Below, in pieces: positions 15,928 through 24,742 of a DNA stretch of 38,003 nucleotides. Made by a program: the position numbers and the translations under genes. The notes beneath the pieces were generated by a model that saw only the letters and a program-made list of their open reading frames with translations, was not told where the DNA came from and searched no databases. Within the stretch, counting starts at the first letter, position 1; every line of letters begins with the position of its first letter. This DNA is from Mucilaginibacter sp. (lineage in GTDB: Bacteria > Bacteroidota > Bacteroidia > Sphingobacteriales > Sphingobacteriaceae): contig JAQBNZ010000087.1 of the NCBI GenBank assembly GCA_028288285.1, forward strand, positions 1 to 38,003, in the 5' to 3' direction.

Positions 15928-16875
15928 ATGGCATCTACTCCTAATTTTTGGCAGCGCATAGGCATACAGGATTGGTTTTTAACAAACGAGACCAGTGAAA
16001 GGGCTAAGGCAAAAGCGCTTACGCCCGATACCGTTTACAGTTATATAATAGAAAAATTTAAAGAGTCGATAAAGGAGCTTTCCTTTGCCGATAGGGTCGT
16101 GTTTTATCACGAGTTCATTATTAGTTTTAATGCCGAGGATTATAAAGAGTTTGTAGCCAATAAACAGGGAATTTTTGGCCTTATTGTACATGAAACGGTT
16201 GATCAATTTTATAAGATCCTGAAAGAACATCGCGCAGCGGGTAAAACCGTTAAACCTTCGGGATCTAAATGGGTGTTCCGGCTGGTGTCGCATCCTGATT
16301 ATGCGCGTGGCGATAAAGGTTTTATAGGCAAGTTACTGCCTGATAACACTAAGAAGGAAGAAAACCTGCGGGTAACGTTCATTCCGCGCCAAACAGGTAT
16401 TGCTCAAACTTTTGATGTTGACCAGGATATATTAAAAGGCTTTACTTATTATAGTGAAGGGTATTTTGAAATTCCCTATGAAGAAGCACTTGAAACGGAA
16501 GCTCAAATTGCCGCGAAACCCGGCCAAACTAATATTGCCCGTTTAGAGACCATTATTCCCGACCAGCAGTTTGCCGGTAAAAAGGTAGAGTATTTGATGA
16601 AAGAGGATGACCTCATCGTATCTGGCAGTGACGAAACACGCGAGGATTCAAACATATTTACTATACCATCAGAGTGGGTTAATGCCCCGCATCTGCAAAT
16701 AAAATATAACAATGCCGATGGTAAATTTTACATGGCCTCTTTTGGTGAGATAACTACCTTAAACGAGGTAACTGTAGAGCGCTGCGACGTAAATTCACCT
16801 AAATGGGTGGAGTTGCCGGTTAACTCGCGCATGTTACTTAACGGAATTATTGGCTTAAACCTGTTTAAAGTATAG
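15928..16875 (+). CDS. FHA-like protein with degenerate phosphopeptide site
   Basis: A 315-residue cytoplasmic protein. The N-terminal part (about residues 30-125) resembles in pattern that of the FHA protein at 22555: an amphipathic helix start, strand-rich middle and FK-x(n)-helix. The C-terminal 105 residues have an FHA-like order of short strands (DDLIVSGSDETREDSN, then APHLQIKYNNADGKFYMASFG), but the GR and SRxH phosphothreonine-binding motifs are not conserved; only a His at the right place remains. It may be a structural or pseudo-FHA subunit. The N-domain plus C-terminal FHA layout recalls actinobacterial FhaA, but the relationship is by eye only. It is followed after one base by a small ORF. 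Confidence 0.65.
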   Translation: MASTPNFWQRIGIQDWFLTNETSERAKAKALTPDTVYSYIIEKFKESIKELSFADRVVFYHEFIISFNAEDYKEFVANKQGIFGLIVHETVDQFYKILKEHRAAGKTVKPSGSKWVFRLVSHPDYARGDKGFIGKLLPDNTKKEENLRVTFIPRQTGIAQTFDVDQDILKGFTYYSEGYFEIPYEEALETEAQIAAKPGQTNIARLETIIPDQQFAGKKVEYLMKEDDLIVSGSDETREDSNIFTIPSEWVNAPHLQIKYNNADGKFYMASFGEITTLNEVTVERCDVNSPKWVELPVNSRMLLNGIIGLNLFKV

Positions 16876-16876
16876 C

Positions 16877-16975
16877 ATGTCACAAATCTTATCTATAGGC
16901 TTATTGGTAATTGGCATTTGCCTTTTGGTAACCCATTTTATTGACATTAAAAAATCCGGTAAACGCAATGGCTAA
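16877..16975 (+). CDS. 32-residue membrane peptide, uncharacterised
   Basis: A small ORF encoding MSQILSIGLLVIGICLLVTH plus a basic tail (FIDIKKSGKRNG). It starts one base after the stop of the FHA-like gene and its end overlaps the first 8 bases of the PP2C gene (ATG at 16968), a typical sign of translational coupling. The peptide has a 17-18-residue hydrophobic stretch and a positively charged C-terminus, so it would sit in the inner membrane with the basic end inside. Small membrane peptides often tune larger membrane enzymes; here the neighbours are the kinase, phosphatase and PG synthase. Not recognised as any known family. Confidence 0.6.
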   Translation: MSQILSIGLLVIGICLLVTHFIDIKKSGKRNG

Positions 16976-18437
16976 AAACTACTTTGGATTAACCGATACC
17001 GGCAAAGTTCGGGATAACAACGAGGATACTTTTATTGCCGAAGCTGTTAGCAACAGCCTTGTGCTGGTGGCTGTTATTGATGGGGTAGGCGGTTACAATG
17101 GTGGTGAAGTGGCCGCGGCCATTGCCAAAGATGTAATTACCCAACAATTAAACAATCTGGAGGGTGAATATATCCCCGCTATGATAGAAGCTTTAAAGCT
17201 GGCCAGCAGAAACATCTTCGATAAGAAACAGATTGATAAGGACCTGGAAGGCATGGCCTGCGTAGTTACCATAGCGCTGGTTGATGTTGAGAATAACACG
17301 TTTTACTATGCGCATGTGGGTGATACCCGTCTGTATTTGCTGCGCGATGAATCGCTGGTTAAAATAACTAAAGATCACTCTTTTGTAGGTTTCCTGGAAG
17401 ACTCGGGCAGGCTAACAGAAACAGCCGCAATGAACCACCCTAAACGAAACGAGATAAATAAAGCACTTGGTTTTACCACTCTTATAGATACCGATGAAAG
17501 CTTTATTGAAACCGGGCAATCGCCGTTCTTACCGGGCGATATGCTGCTGCTTTGTAGTGATGGGTTGACAGATTTGGTTGATAAAAGTGGCATTACAGCT
17601 ATCATCACTCAAAATATATCCTTACAGGAAAAAGCAACGCAGCTAATAGCCGCTGCTAATGAAAATGGCGGTAAAGACAATGTTACCGCGGTACTGATAC
17701 AGAACAATAAAACATCGCAAAAACCCGCTGCTGTAAAACCCGCTGCCATTTTAAAAAAAAACACTAATGCAGCCGATGCGGAAATGATACCTAACCGGCA
17801 AAATACTGAAGCCGAAACTGCTCAGTCAAATTTAAAACCAATGGCCGAAAATAGAAGCAATGGCTTAACCCTTTTACTGGCCGTTTTATGTCTGGCATTT
17901 GCGGCATCAAGTGTATGGCTGTATTTGCAATGGCAAAAGGATAGTCAGCCGGTTGCACAACCAGTTAAAGCTGTTGCAGAACAAGACCCCCCCATTCGCA
18001 GCCCTGACGAGATTAAACTGCAAAACCTATTGAACAACCTGAAAAAAGATACGTTAAATCTTTCTGATACTGCCTTTAAACAAGCCATCATTATAAGCGA
18101 TACCTTACACATCCAAAAGAATACTTTATACATTAGGGGTAAAGGAAATATCGTTTTAAAGCGGGATAGCGCCTATCATGGCCCGGCAATGGATATTGCT
18201 GCGGAATGTAAGGTAATTGTGCTTGATAATATAAAATTTGAAGGGTTTGATACAGGGATTTCCCTGTTTAATACCTCCCTTTATTTAAGAGGTACACAGT
18301 TTACTAATTGCCGTTTAGCCGTACAAAAACAATATTTTTTAGCCGATAAAAAATTTATAACTGCCGATTTCCCGGGTACACAAATTCAAGCAGATACAAT
18401 AGCTAAAATTATTAAAAAACTTAATGGAGCCCGATAA
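16968..18437 (+). CDS. PP2C-type Ser/Thr phosphatase with extracytoplasmic beta-helix-like domain
   Basis: A 489-residue protein, started at ATG 16968 (an upstream TTG frame at 16941 falls inside the small ORF). The phosphatase domain (1-245) has all PPM motifs: VRDNNED, AVIDGVGGYNGGE, GDTRLYLLR, LLCSDGLTDLVD and GGKDNVTAV, which bind the two metals. A linker of about 45 residues precedes one membrane helix (GLTLLLAVLCLAFAASSVWL), then about 165 outer residues whose repeated short strands (NTLYIRGKGNIVL, VIVLDNIKFEGF, LYLRGTQFTNC) suggest a right-handed beta-helix. It would reverse phosphorylation by the two operon kinases. Its end overlaps the next gene by 14 nt. Confidence 0.93.
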   Translation: MAKNYFGLTDTGKVRDNNEDTFIAEAVSNSLVLVAVIDGVGGYNGGEVAAAIAKDVITQQLNNLEGEYIPAMIEALKLASRNIFDKKQIDKDLEGMACVVTIALVDVENNTFYYAHVGDTRLYLLRDESLVKITKDHSFVGFLEDSGRLTETAAMNHPKRNEINKALGFTTLIDTDESFIETGQSPFLPGDMLLLCSDGLTDLVDKSGITAIITQNISLQEKATQLIAAANENGGKDNVTAVLIQNNKTSQKPAAVKPAAILKKNTNAADAEMIPNRQNTEAETAQSNLKPMAENRSNGLTLLLAVLCLAFAASSVWLYLQWQKDSQPVAQPVKAVAEQDPPIRSPDEIKLQNLLNNLKKDTLNLSDTAFKQAIIISDTLHIQKNTLYIRGKGNIVLKRDSAYHGPAMDIAAECKVIVLDNIKFEGFDTGISLFNTSLYLRGTQFTNCRLAVQKQYFLADKKFITADFPGTQIQADTIAKIIKKLNGAR

Positions 18438-21400
18438 AATCCTAACCACAAGCAGGCAAAAGGAACGATTGTTTATATTACTTATAGCCGTTCTGTTCTT
18501 GTTTTTATTCTTCAGGCTGTTTACAGTGCTGCAATTGCGCTTTGCAGATGTTGATAAGCGCCTGCAGGATGGCACCATGGTAAATCTGAACAGTAAGGAT
18601 CCGGCAGGCAAAATCCATGATCTGCTAACCAAAGGCTATTATTTTGACGATAAACGAGATGTTGAACTTATTACCACCACTGTTGGCAACAACATTAGCG
18701 TTGGCGCTCAAATTGACAACGTAGGGGAACTTAATAAACGCAAATATTACATAATTGCCGACGATGCTTTTGCTAAAGGCGGCAAGTCTTTTAAAAGCAG
18801 GGTTACCGCCTCGCGCTCATTATTGGGCTATACCGGTGATGATTCGGTACGTTTTATACAGGAAAGAAAGAACCCGCCAAGTTTGCCATCAGTAAACAAC
18901 CTGGCATTGGGCAGCTACAGCATAAGTGGCAGTATTGTTAATGAAAAAATACCGGTATCTGGCGTGCTTATTCGCCTGGATATGATTTTACCGCAGGATA
19001 GTATTTATAACGACGAACCAGCAGAAGATGTAAAACCGATCACCGAGAATAGCAACGGCATCAAAAAAGCATACCTGCCTGATAGCGCGGGCAAGCGCCG
19101 GTTGCAGGCACTAACCGCCTACGCCCGTACCGATGCACAGGGTAATTACAGCTTTAAGAGTCTGCCAACAGGTAAGGCTTTTAAAGTGCTGCCATTGCAG
19201 CCGGGTTATCAGTTTGGTACATCGCAGGGTGTAGAGAATTTGAACGAGGATGTAAGTTTTACCTTTAATCAGTCGCCACATACCATTAAGCTGTTTTCAA
19301 CGCGCGATTTTAATATCCTCAAAAAGGAAAAGTCATTCATTGTTCGCACCCCCGAGGAATTTAATAAATGGTTCTGGATAATTGCGGCAAGCTTTGTGGG
19401 AATGTTTTTGCTGGTGCATGTTATCTTTTCAAGGAAATTCAGCACTGCAGACCAGTTGATATTACCCGTGGTAATGCTGCTCACAGGCATGTCCGTTTTA
19501 ACGCTGCTGAGCTTGCAGGACCCGCTTCGCGACCGCTTTTTCGCCAAGGATACACTGGTTTATTTAGGCATTGGGCTGGCCACTATGATTTTAATGATGC
19601 AGTTTAACCTGCGCCGTTTTACACCCGATTCGTGGATATACCGGATGCTTGTATTCAAAAACACACGTTCTGCATCAAACGGTTGGCCCTGGGTAGTTGT
19701 AGCCGCAGGGCTATTAGCCATGACTATTGTATTTGGTACCGGCCCGGAGGGTAGCGGGGTTAAGGTGAACCTTTTTGGTTTTCAACCCAGTGAGATAGTA
19801 AAATACTTGATTATCCTTTTTCTGGCAGGTTTTTTTGCCGCTAACGAAAAGCTGATAAGCGAGTACACCAGCTGGACAAAACGCTGGTCGTTTTTTTCAT
19901 TTGCATTAATTGCCATTTTGGTAACCCTGCTATTGTTTTTAATACTGGGCGATTTAGGCCCAGCTATGGTAGTGTGCTTTACTTTTATAGCCCTGTTCTC
20001 TTTTTCGCGGGGCGATTTTATGTTTATGGCGGGCGCGGTGGTACTGTACGTTTTAGTGTCATGGGTTATTAAAAATGTGTGGTTGTCTGCCTTAATAACC
20101 GCAAGTATTGTAGCGTTGGTAATGATGTTCAAGCGCAGATCATTAAGCGAATCGGCAATAATGGTATTGATCATTATGGCCGCGTTCCTTACAATTGATC
20201 AAATCCCGTATTTAGGTAAACTGTTCCCCGGCCCGGTACAGCGTTTGGTTGACCGTAAAGCAATTTGGCAAGATGCCTGGAATAATGAAGTTTACGGTGG
20301 CGACCAGGTAGCCAATGGCCTTTGGGCTATGTCAAGCGGTGGGGTATCCGGGCAGGGTGTGGGCGAAGGCTTTGCTAAAACCATCCCCGAGGCACATACC
20401 GATATGATATTGCCCTCAATGGGTGAAGAATTTGGTTGGACGGGCATTGTATGTATTTTCCTGTTATTTCTGCTATACCTGCATCGGTCCATCATTATAG
20501 GCCGGCGAACGGGGACGCCATTCCTGTTCTATGTATGTGCCGGGATAGGTATCTCAACCTTTGTACAGTTCCTGCTTATTGCGGGTGGGTCTATAGGTGC
20601 ACTGCCACTATCGGGCGTGTCATTACCTTTCCAAAGTTACGGGGGCTCATCATTGGTGGCCAACTTACTGGCATCAGGGTTTTTGCTCTCGGCATCATTG
20701 GTGCGGGGTAAGCCGGTGCAAATGAACTATATATCAAAACAACAGGATAAAAATTTAGTACCTGCATTAATTGCAGCTTGTATGGGTATTTTACTGTTAA
20801 CAGCAAGTATATCCCGGTATTTGCTAAACAATAAAAAATGGATAGTGCAGCCGTCATTGGTGGCAGATAAAGGCGGAGCCAGAATGTTTAGCTACAACCC
20901 GCGCATTGCTATATTAATGAACCGCTTGCAGGCGGGTAACCTGTATGACCGTGATGGCGTATTATTGGCCACCAGTAAGCCCGATCTGATACGGAAACAA
21001 CGTGCTAAGCTGGCCGTAGCAGGGGAGCAGGGATATAACATTGATTCGGCCATGCACAAGCGACTGGATAGGTATTATCCGTTTGAAGAGCAAATGTTTT
21101 TTTGGACGGGAGATGCCAATACGGGTGTTTTCAATGGCAGCAGCAACGGCTACTTTGCCGAGTATGAGCATGCAGCAGAACTACGCGGCTTTAAACTGCC
21201 CACTACTAATTACAACGTTACTGCCCACCGTTACCGTGAAGACAGGTTTCTGGCCCGTGGTGTTAAGGAAATGACGGTAGTGAAGAAAGATTACAGCGCA
21301 TTATCGCCGTTACTGTTGGCGGGTATAAACAGTAAGGAGGTGGAAGCTTTTAAAAACCGTAACCGGGATGTAAGGCTTACCATGGATGCCGGTTTGCAAA

Positions 21401-22488
21401 CCAGCATTCAAAACTCCATTGCGGCTGATACAGCTTTGCTGGATAACCGGGTATCGGTAGTAATAATGGAATCAAGTACGGGTGATGTACTTACCTCCGC
21501 GGTTTATCCGTTGCCGCCTATTCACGATTGGGAAAAACTTACCATGACTAATACGGAGCAAAACCAATTAGCTGGCTGGATGACCACTACCGATTTAGGT
21601 TTTACTTTAGCCACACAGCCGGGCTCAACCGCTAAACTAATAACTACGATGGCATCATTTAACAAGTTGGGTTTAGCGGCGGCAAGCAAAACATATAATG
21701 TAGCCTCATGGGAGCGTATCCGTACCAAAGGTATAGAGCCAGATGAAACCGGTGTAATAACTTTGGAACGCGCTGTTGCTAAATCAAACAACGTGTACTT
21801 TATAAAACTGGCCAACCAGGAGCATTTGCAGGAAGATATGGCTACTTTATACCTAAAAACAGGCATGTTTTTGCATGGGGTGGGTGGTTACTATTATGGC
21901 AGGGAAAAACAGAATACTGCCCAGGAAGAAAAATGGCGGCAGCTATGGCGTAAAACCGAATTCAATACCAAGCCAAGGTACGATCCTAATAACATTCGCA
22001 GAACGCGTGCAAAAGGTATATCGGGCATAGCATGGGGACAGGGTGAGCTGATAGCTACCCCAGCAGCTGTTGCAAGGCTGGCATCGGGTATAGCCAATAA
22101 CGGTACTATGCCAAACAACAGGTACGTTTTAAAAGTAAGTGATTCGGCAACAGCCATTAAGCCGGGTATTAAAATAGCTAACGATCCAAAATATGCCGAA
22201 TTATTACGTGGCTATATGATAAAGCAAAGCGAGGCCAAGACATATACCTTAGGCCTGGCCGTGGCGGGTAAAACGGGTACGCCAGAACGTATCTGGAAAG
22301 GGAAGCAAATAAACGATGGATGGTATGTGTTTTTTGCGCCAAAGGCAAAAGGGCAGGGCAACATGGTGGTGTGTATTCGTGTTGAGTCTACAAAGGGCTC
22401 ATCAGACGCGGTTAAACTTGCGGGGCAGCATGTGATACCGTATTTGCTTAAAAAAGGGTATATTAAAAGCATTGTTGCAAACAACTAA
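18424..22488 (+). CDS. SEDS (RodA/FtsW) glycosyltransferase fused to class B PBP transpeptidase
   Basis: A 1354-residue bifunctional peptidoglycan synthase. Layout: membrane helix (15-37); periplasmic region (38-315), with a carboxypeptidase-regulatory/CNA-B-like beta-sandwich at about 165-290; SEDS polymerase core (about 316-762) with QPSEIVKYLIILFLAGF (454-470), IPEAHTDMILPSMGEEFG (654-671) and LPFQSYGGSSL (734-744); a further helix (about 779-800); PBP N-domain opening at LQAGNLYDRDGVLLA (835-849); transpeptidase domain with STAK (1068-1071), SNN (1121-1123) and KTG (1283-1285). All three penicillin-binding motifs are intact. RodA and PbpA are usually separate genes; here glycan polymerisation and crosslinking are covalently joined. 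It overlaps the PP2C gene by 14 nt. Confidence 0.95.
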   Translation: MEPDKILTTSRQKERLFILLIAVLFLFLFFRLFTVLQLRFADVDKRLQDGTMVNLNSKDPAGKIHDLLTKGYYFDDKRDVELITTTVGNNISVGAQIDNVGELNKRKYYIIADDAFAKGGKSFKSRVTASRSLLGYTGDDSVRFIQERKNPPSLPSVNNLALGSYSISGSIVNEKIPVSGVLIRLDMILPQDSIYNDEPAEDVKPITENSNGIKKAYLPDSAGKRRLQALTAYARTDAQGNYSFKSLPTGKAFKVLPLQPGYQFGTSQGVENLNEDVSFTFNQSPHTIKLFSTRDFNILKKEKSFIVRTPEEFNKWFWIIAASFVGMFLLVHVIFSRKFSTADQLILPVVMLLTGMSVLTLLSLQDPLRDRFFAKDTLVYLGIGLATMILMMQFNLRRFTPDSWIYRMLVFKNTRSASNGWPWVVVAAGLLAMTIVFGTGPEGSGVKVNLFGFQPSEIVKYLIILFLAGFFAANEKLISEYTSWTKRWSFFSFALIAILVTLLLFLILGDLGPAMVVCFTFIALFSFSRGDFMFMAGAVVLYVLVSWVIKNVWLSALITASIVALVMMFKRRSLSESAIMVLIIMAAFLTIDQIPYLGKLFPGPVQRLVDRKAIWQDAWNNEVYGGDQVANGLWAMSSGGVSGQGVGEGFAKTIPEAHTDMILPSMGEEFGWTGIVCIFLLFLLYLHRSIIIGRRTGTPFLFYVCAGIGISTFVQFLLIAGGSIGALPLSGVSLPFQSYGGSSLVANLLASGFLLSASLVRGKPVQMNYISKQQDKNLVPALIAACMGILLLTASISRYLLNNKKWIVQPSLVADKGGARMFSYNPRIAILMNRLQAGNLYDRDGVLLATSKPDLIRKQRAKLAVAGEQGYNIDSAMHKRLDRYYPFEEQMFFWTGDANTGVFNGSSNGYFAEYEHAAELRGFKLPTTNYNVTAHRYREDRFLARGVKEMTVVKKDYSALSPLLLAGINSKEVEAFKNRNRDVRLTMDAGLQTSIQNSIAADTALLDNRVSVVIMESSTGDVLTSAVYPLPPIHDWEKLTMTNTEQNQLAGWMTTTDLGFTLATQPGSTAKLITTMASFNKLGLAAASKTYNVASWERIRTKGIEPDETGVITLERAVAKSNNVYFIKLANQEHLQEDMATLYLKTGMFLHGVGGYYYGREKQNTAQEEKWRQLWRKTEFNTKPRYDPNNIRRTRAKGISGIAWGQGELIATPAAVARLASGIANNGTMPNNRYVLKVSDSATAIKPGIKIANDPKYAELLRGYMIKQSEAKTYTLGLAVAGKTGTPERIWKGKQINDGWYVFFAPKAKGQGNMVVCIRVESTKGSSDAVKLAGQHVIPYLLKKGYIKSIVANN

Positions 22489-22554
22489 ATTATGGTTGGG
22501 TTATGCAATATATTATCAGGTTTAAAGGTTCAATAACAATTACGTAACAGCAAA

Positions 22555-23346
22555 ATGTTTAATTTATTTAAAAGTGATAAGGAAGATAGACCGGCTGACG
22601 TAAAAGGCATCCGTTATGAATTGCTCCAGTTTGTGAAGCAGGAACTGCAAAAAGCCGAAGGTGGTGAAGGGGGAAATATTAGGGGTTTAAACCTTTATAT
22701 TGCCTGCCCTGCATCAGAATGTGCCATATATGAGGCTGCAGTTTATGCCGAAGAACCAGAGGTTTTTAAGGATGAAGTGCAGCGTATTGCTGATGACTAT
22801 GCCGTTGCCTTGCCCGAAAACTGGCTATTAGAGGTGATTTTAAATCAGGAATTTCCGCCGGAGGCTGTTAAGTCTAATAAGCTGAATGCCGCGTTTTTTA
22901 TTAAAACGAATAAGAATTTTATTAAGCAGAGTGCATCTGCCTATATCAGGGCTTTAAGCGGAGAGACGGAGAAGCCGGAGTATAACCTCACATCAGGCGG
23001 AGATAAAATAAACATTGGCCGTGATAAAAAGGCACAGGCTGATGACGGATTTTTTCGCACCAACCAAATAGCTTTCCCATCTGAAAGTAGCAACGGTAGC
23101 AATAAATTTGTTAGCAGGCAACATGCCCACATTGAGTGGAACAATGATGCAGGCAAGTTTATGATATATGCTGACGAAGGTGGTATTCCTCCACGTAATA
23201 AAATCAAAATACGAAGTGAGAAAAGTGAGGATGTGATAAAATTGAGTTCAACACATATAGGTCACCAGCTACAGGAAGGCGATCAGATCATATTAGGCGA
23301 ATCCGCCGTTTTAGAGTTTAGCTATCAACCTGCAACTAATGAGTAA
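22555..23346 (+). CDS. FHA domain protein
   Basis: A 263-residue cytoplasmic protein. The N-terminal domain (about 15-130) is of unknown type and similar in outline to that of the protein at 15928. The C-terminal FHA domain (about 150-257) keeps the phosphothreonine-binding core: INIGRD (152-157), SRQHAHIEW (187-195) and the closing EGDQIILGESAVLEFSY. The usual NG turn is replaced by a PPRNKIKIR segment. FHA domains bind phosphothreonine peptides, so it is the likely reader of kinase marks in this operon, perhaps bringing them to the PG synthase. It overlaps the following kinase gene by 8 nt. Confidence 0.9.
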   Translation: MFNLFKSDKEDRPADVKGIRYELLQFVKQELQKAEGGEGGNIRGLNLYIACPASECAIYEAAVYAEEPEVFKDEVQRIADDYAVALPENWLLEVILNQEFPPEAVKSNKLNAAFFIKTNKNFIKQSASAYIRALSGETEKPEYNLTSGGDKINIGRDKKAQADDGFFRTNQIAFPSESSNGSNKFVSRQHAHIEWNNDAGKFMIYADEGGIPPRNKIKIRSEKSEDVIKLSSTHIGHQLQEGDQIILGESAVLEFSYQPATNE

Positions 23347-24739
23347 AATTTTTACGATAACAGAAGGATTAGAGAACCTGGGCGCATTACGCACCGGCGG
23401 CCAGGGTTCAGTATACAAGGGGAGGCGCATGGGACCAATTTTAACTGCGGTAAAGTTGCTGCCAACGCCCATATACTCCGAAAGTGAAGAGGATAAGAAC
23501 TTCCGTAATTTTAAGAATGAGGTTGCCAAGCTGCAAAAGGTTAATGAGATAGCTAACCCAAATGTGGTAAAGTTTCTGAGCTCGGGCATTACAGAAAGTG
23601 GGTCGTTGCCTTATATTGAAATGGAATATATTGAGGGGCCTGATCTGTGCGAACTGCTGCAACCCCCTCACGAAAAAATATTTATGTTGCAGGAGGTGAT
23701 CCGGGTGGCTTATCAGCTGGCAAATGCATTGGCACACTGCCACCAGTTAGGTATTAAACATGGTGATATAAAAAGCAACAATGTTAAATATAATATAAAT
23801 ACCGGCAATTATGTGCTGCTTGATTTTGGGCTGGCAATAATGACGGAGGAACAGCGCCGTACCAGTATCCGCAACGCGGGAGCAATAGAATTTATGGCTC
23901 CTGAACAACAGGATGGCGATATGCTACCGCAAACGGATGTATACAGCTTCGGGATAATAATGTATGAATTACTTACAGGGCAGGTGCCGTTCCCACTTCA
24001 CAGCAATAACGAAACCGACAGGAACTCAGTAATGATAGCGCATTTGGAAGCACCCATACCCGACCTGTTAACTGCCCGCAAGGCCGCCATACCCCAAAGC
24101 TGGCCAGAAGAAAAGCAGGCATTGGAGATGCAGGTACCGCAATGGCTGTTACAGGTAATAAGCAAATGCCTTGAGAAAAACCCCGCTAATAGGTATACCA
24201 GTGCTGTAGAATTGAAAGAAGCCATAATGCATGGCAATCTATCGTCAGACACTAAAGGCCAACAAGGTATTTTATTAAACGAAAACGAACGCCTGCAAGC
24301 TGAACTTGACGAGCGCCAGGATAATGTAGAAGATAAAGACAAACTACTGGCATCGCTGGAATCTATTGCCATAGGCACAGGAGCAAAGTATAACAAAAAC
24401 ACCGGCGCCTATGAGCGCAATAAATCGCTTGTTGTGTTATCAAAAAGTGCTTTTGCCGGTATAATTATCATAGCAATTGCGTTTATGGGTTTGTCTTTAT
24501 ATGCTTTTCTTTCAAAGAAAGCTCCAATTATTGACAGGAGGCCTATCTATACATCGGGCAAAGGTTATTTGCAGCCGCCTTATGTTTTGGCGCCTTATGA
24601 GGAAAAAGACGCGATTGATGCTATCACCGCTGCGGAAATTAAAAGAGTAGCTGCTAAAAAGAAAAAAGCTGTAGACGCTGCCGCAACATCAGCAGAAAAA
24701 CCGAAGAAGAAAAAGAAGAAATTCCTGGGGATATTTTAG
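23339..24739 (+). CDS. Transmembrane Ser/Thr protein kinase 2
   Basis: A 466-residue paralogue of the kinase at 14461. Residues 1-200 are nearly the same in both, with Gly loop 20-28, Lys39, HGDIKSNN (141-148), DFG 162-164 and APE 187-189, again non-RD. The two differ after about residue 300: here a longer charged coiled coil (NENERLQAELDERQDNVEDKD) leads to a membrane segment (about 370-391) and a 75-residue tail ending in a Lys-rich stretch (KKKAVDAA...KPKKKKKK). A basic outer tail could contact teichoic-like or lipid phosphates, or DNA-like polymers; this is a guess. It closes the operon, and its stop lies 3 nt from the opposing DUF3943 stop. Confidence 0.95.
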   Translation: MSKIFTITEGLENLGALRTGGQGSVYKGRRMGPILTAVKLLPTPIYSESEEDKNFRNFKNEVAKLQKVNEIANPNVVKFLSSGITESGSLPYIEMEYIEGPDLCELLQPPHEKIFMLQEVIRVAYQLANALAHCHQLGIKHGDIKSNNVKYNINTGNYVLLDFGLAIMTEEQRRTSIRNAGAIEFMAPEQQDGDMLPQTDVYSFGIIMYELLTGQVPFPLHSNNETDRNSVMIAHLEAPIPDLLTARKAAIPQSWPEEKQALEMQVPQWLLQVISKCLEKNPANRYTSAVELKEAIMHGNLSSDTKGQQGILLNENERLQAELDERQDNVEDKDKLLASLESIAIGTGAKYNKNTGAYERNKSLVVLSKSAFAGIIIIAIAFMGLSLYAFLSKKAPIIDRRPIYTSGKGYLQPPYVLAPYEEKDAIDAITAAEIKRVAAKKKKAVDAAATSAEKPKKKKKKFLGIF

Positions 24740-24742
24740 AAT

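Noticed and set aside
16941..16967. TTG start nine codons upstream for the PP2C gene
   Set aside because: The ATG at 16968 begins directly at the conserved PPM start, and the upstream part lies in the small membrane ORF.
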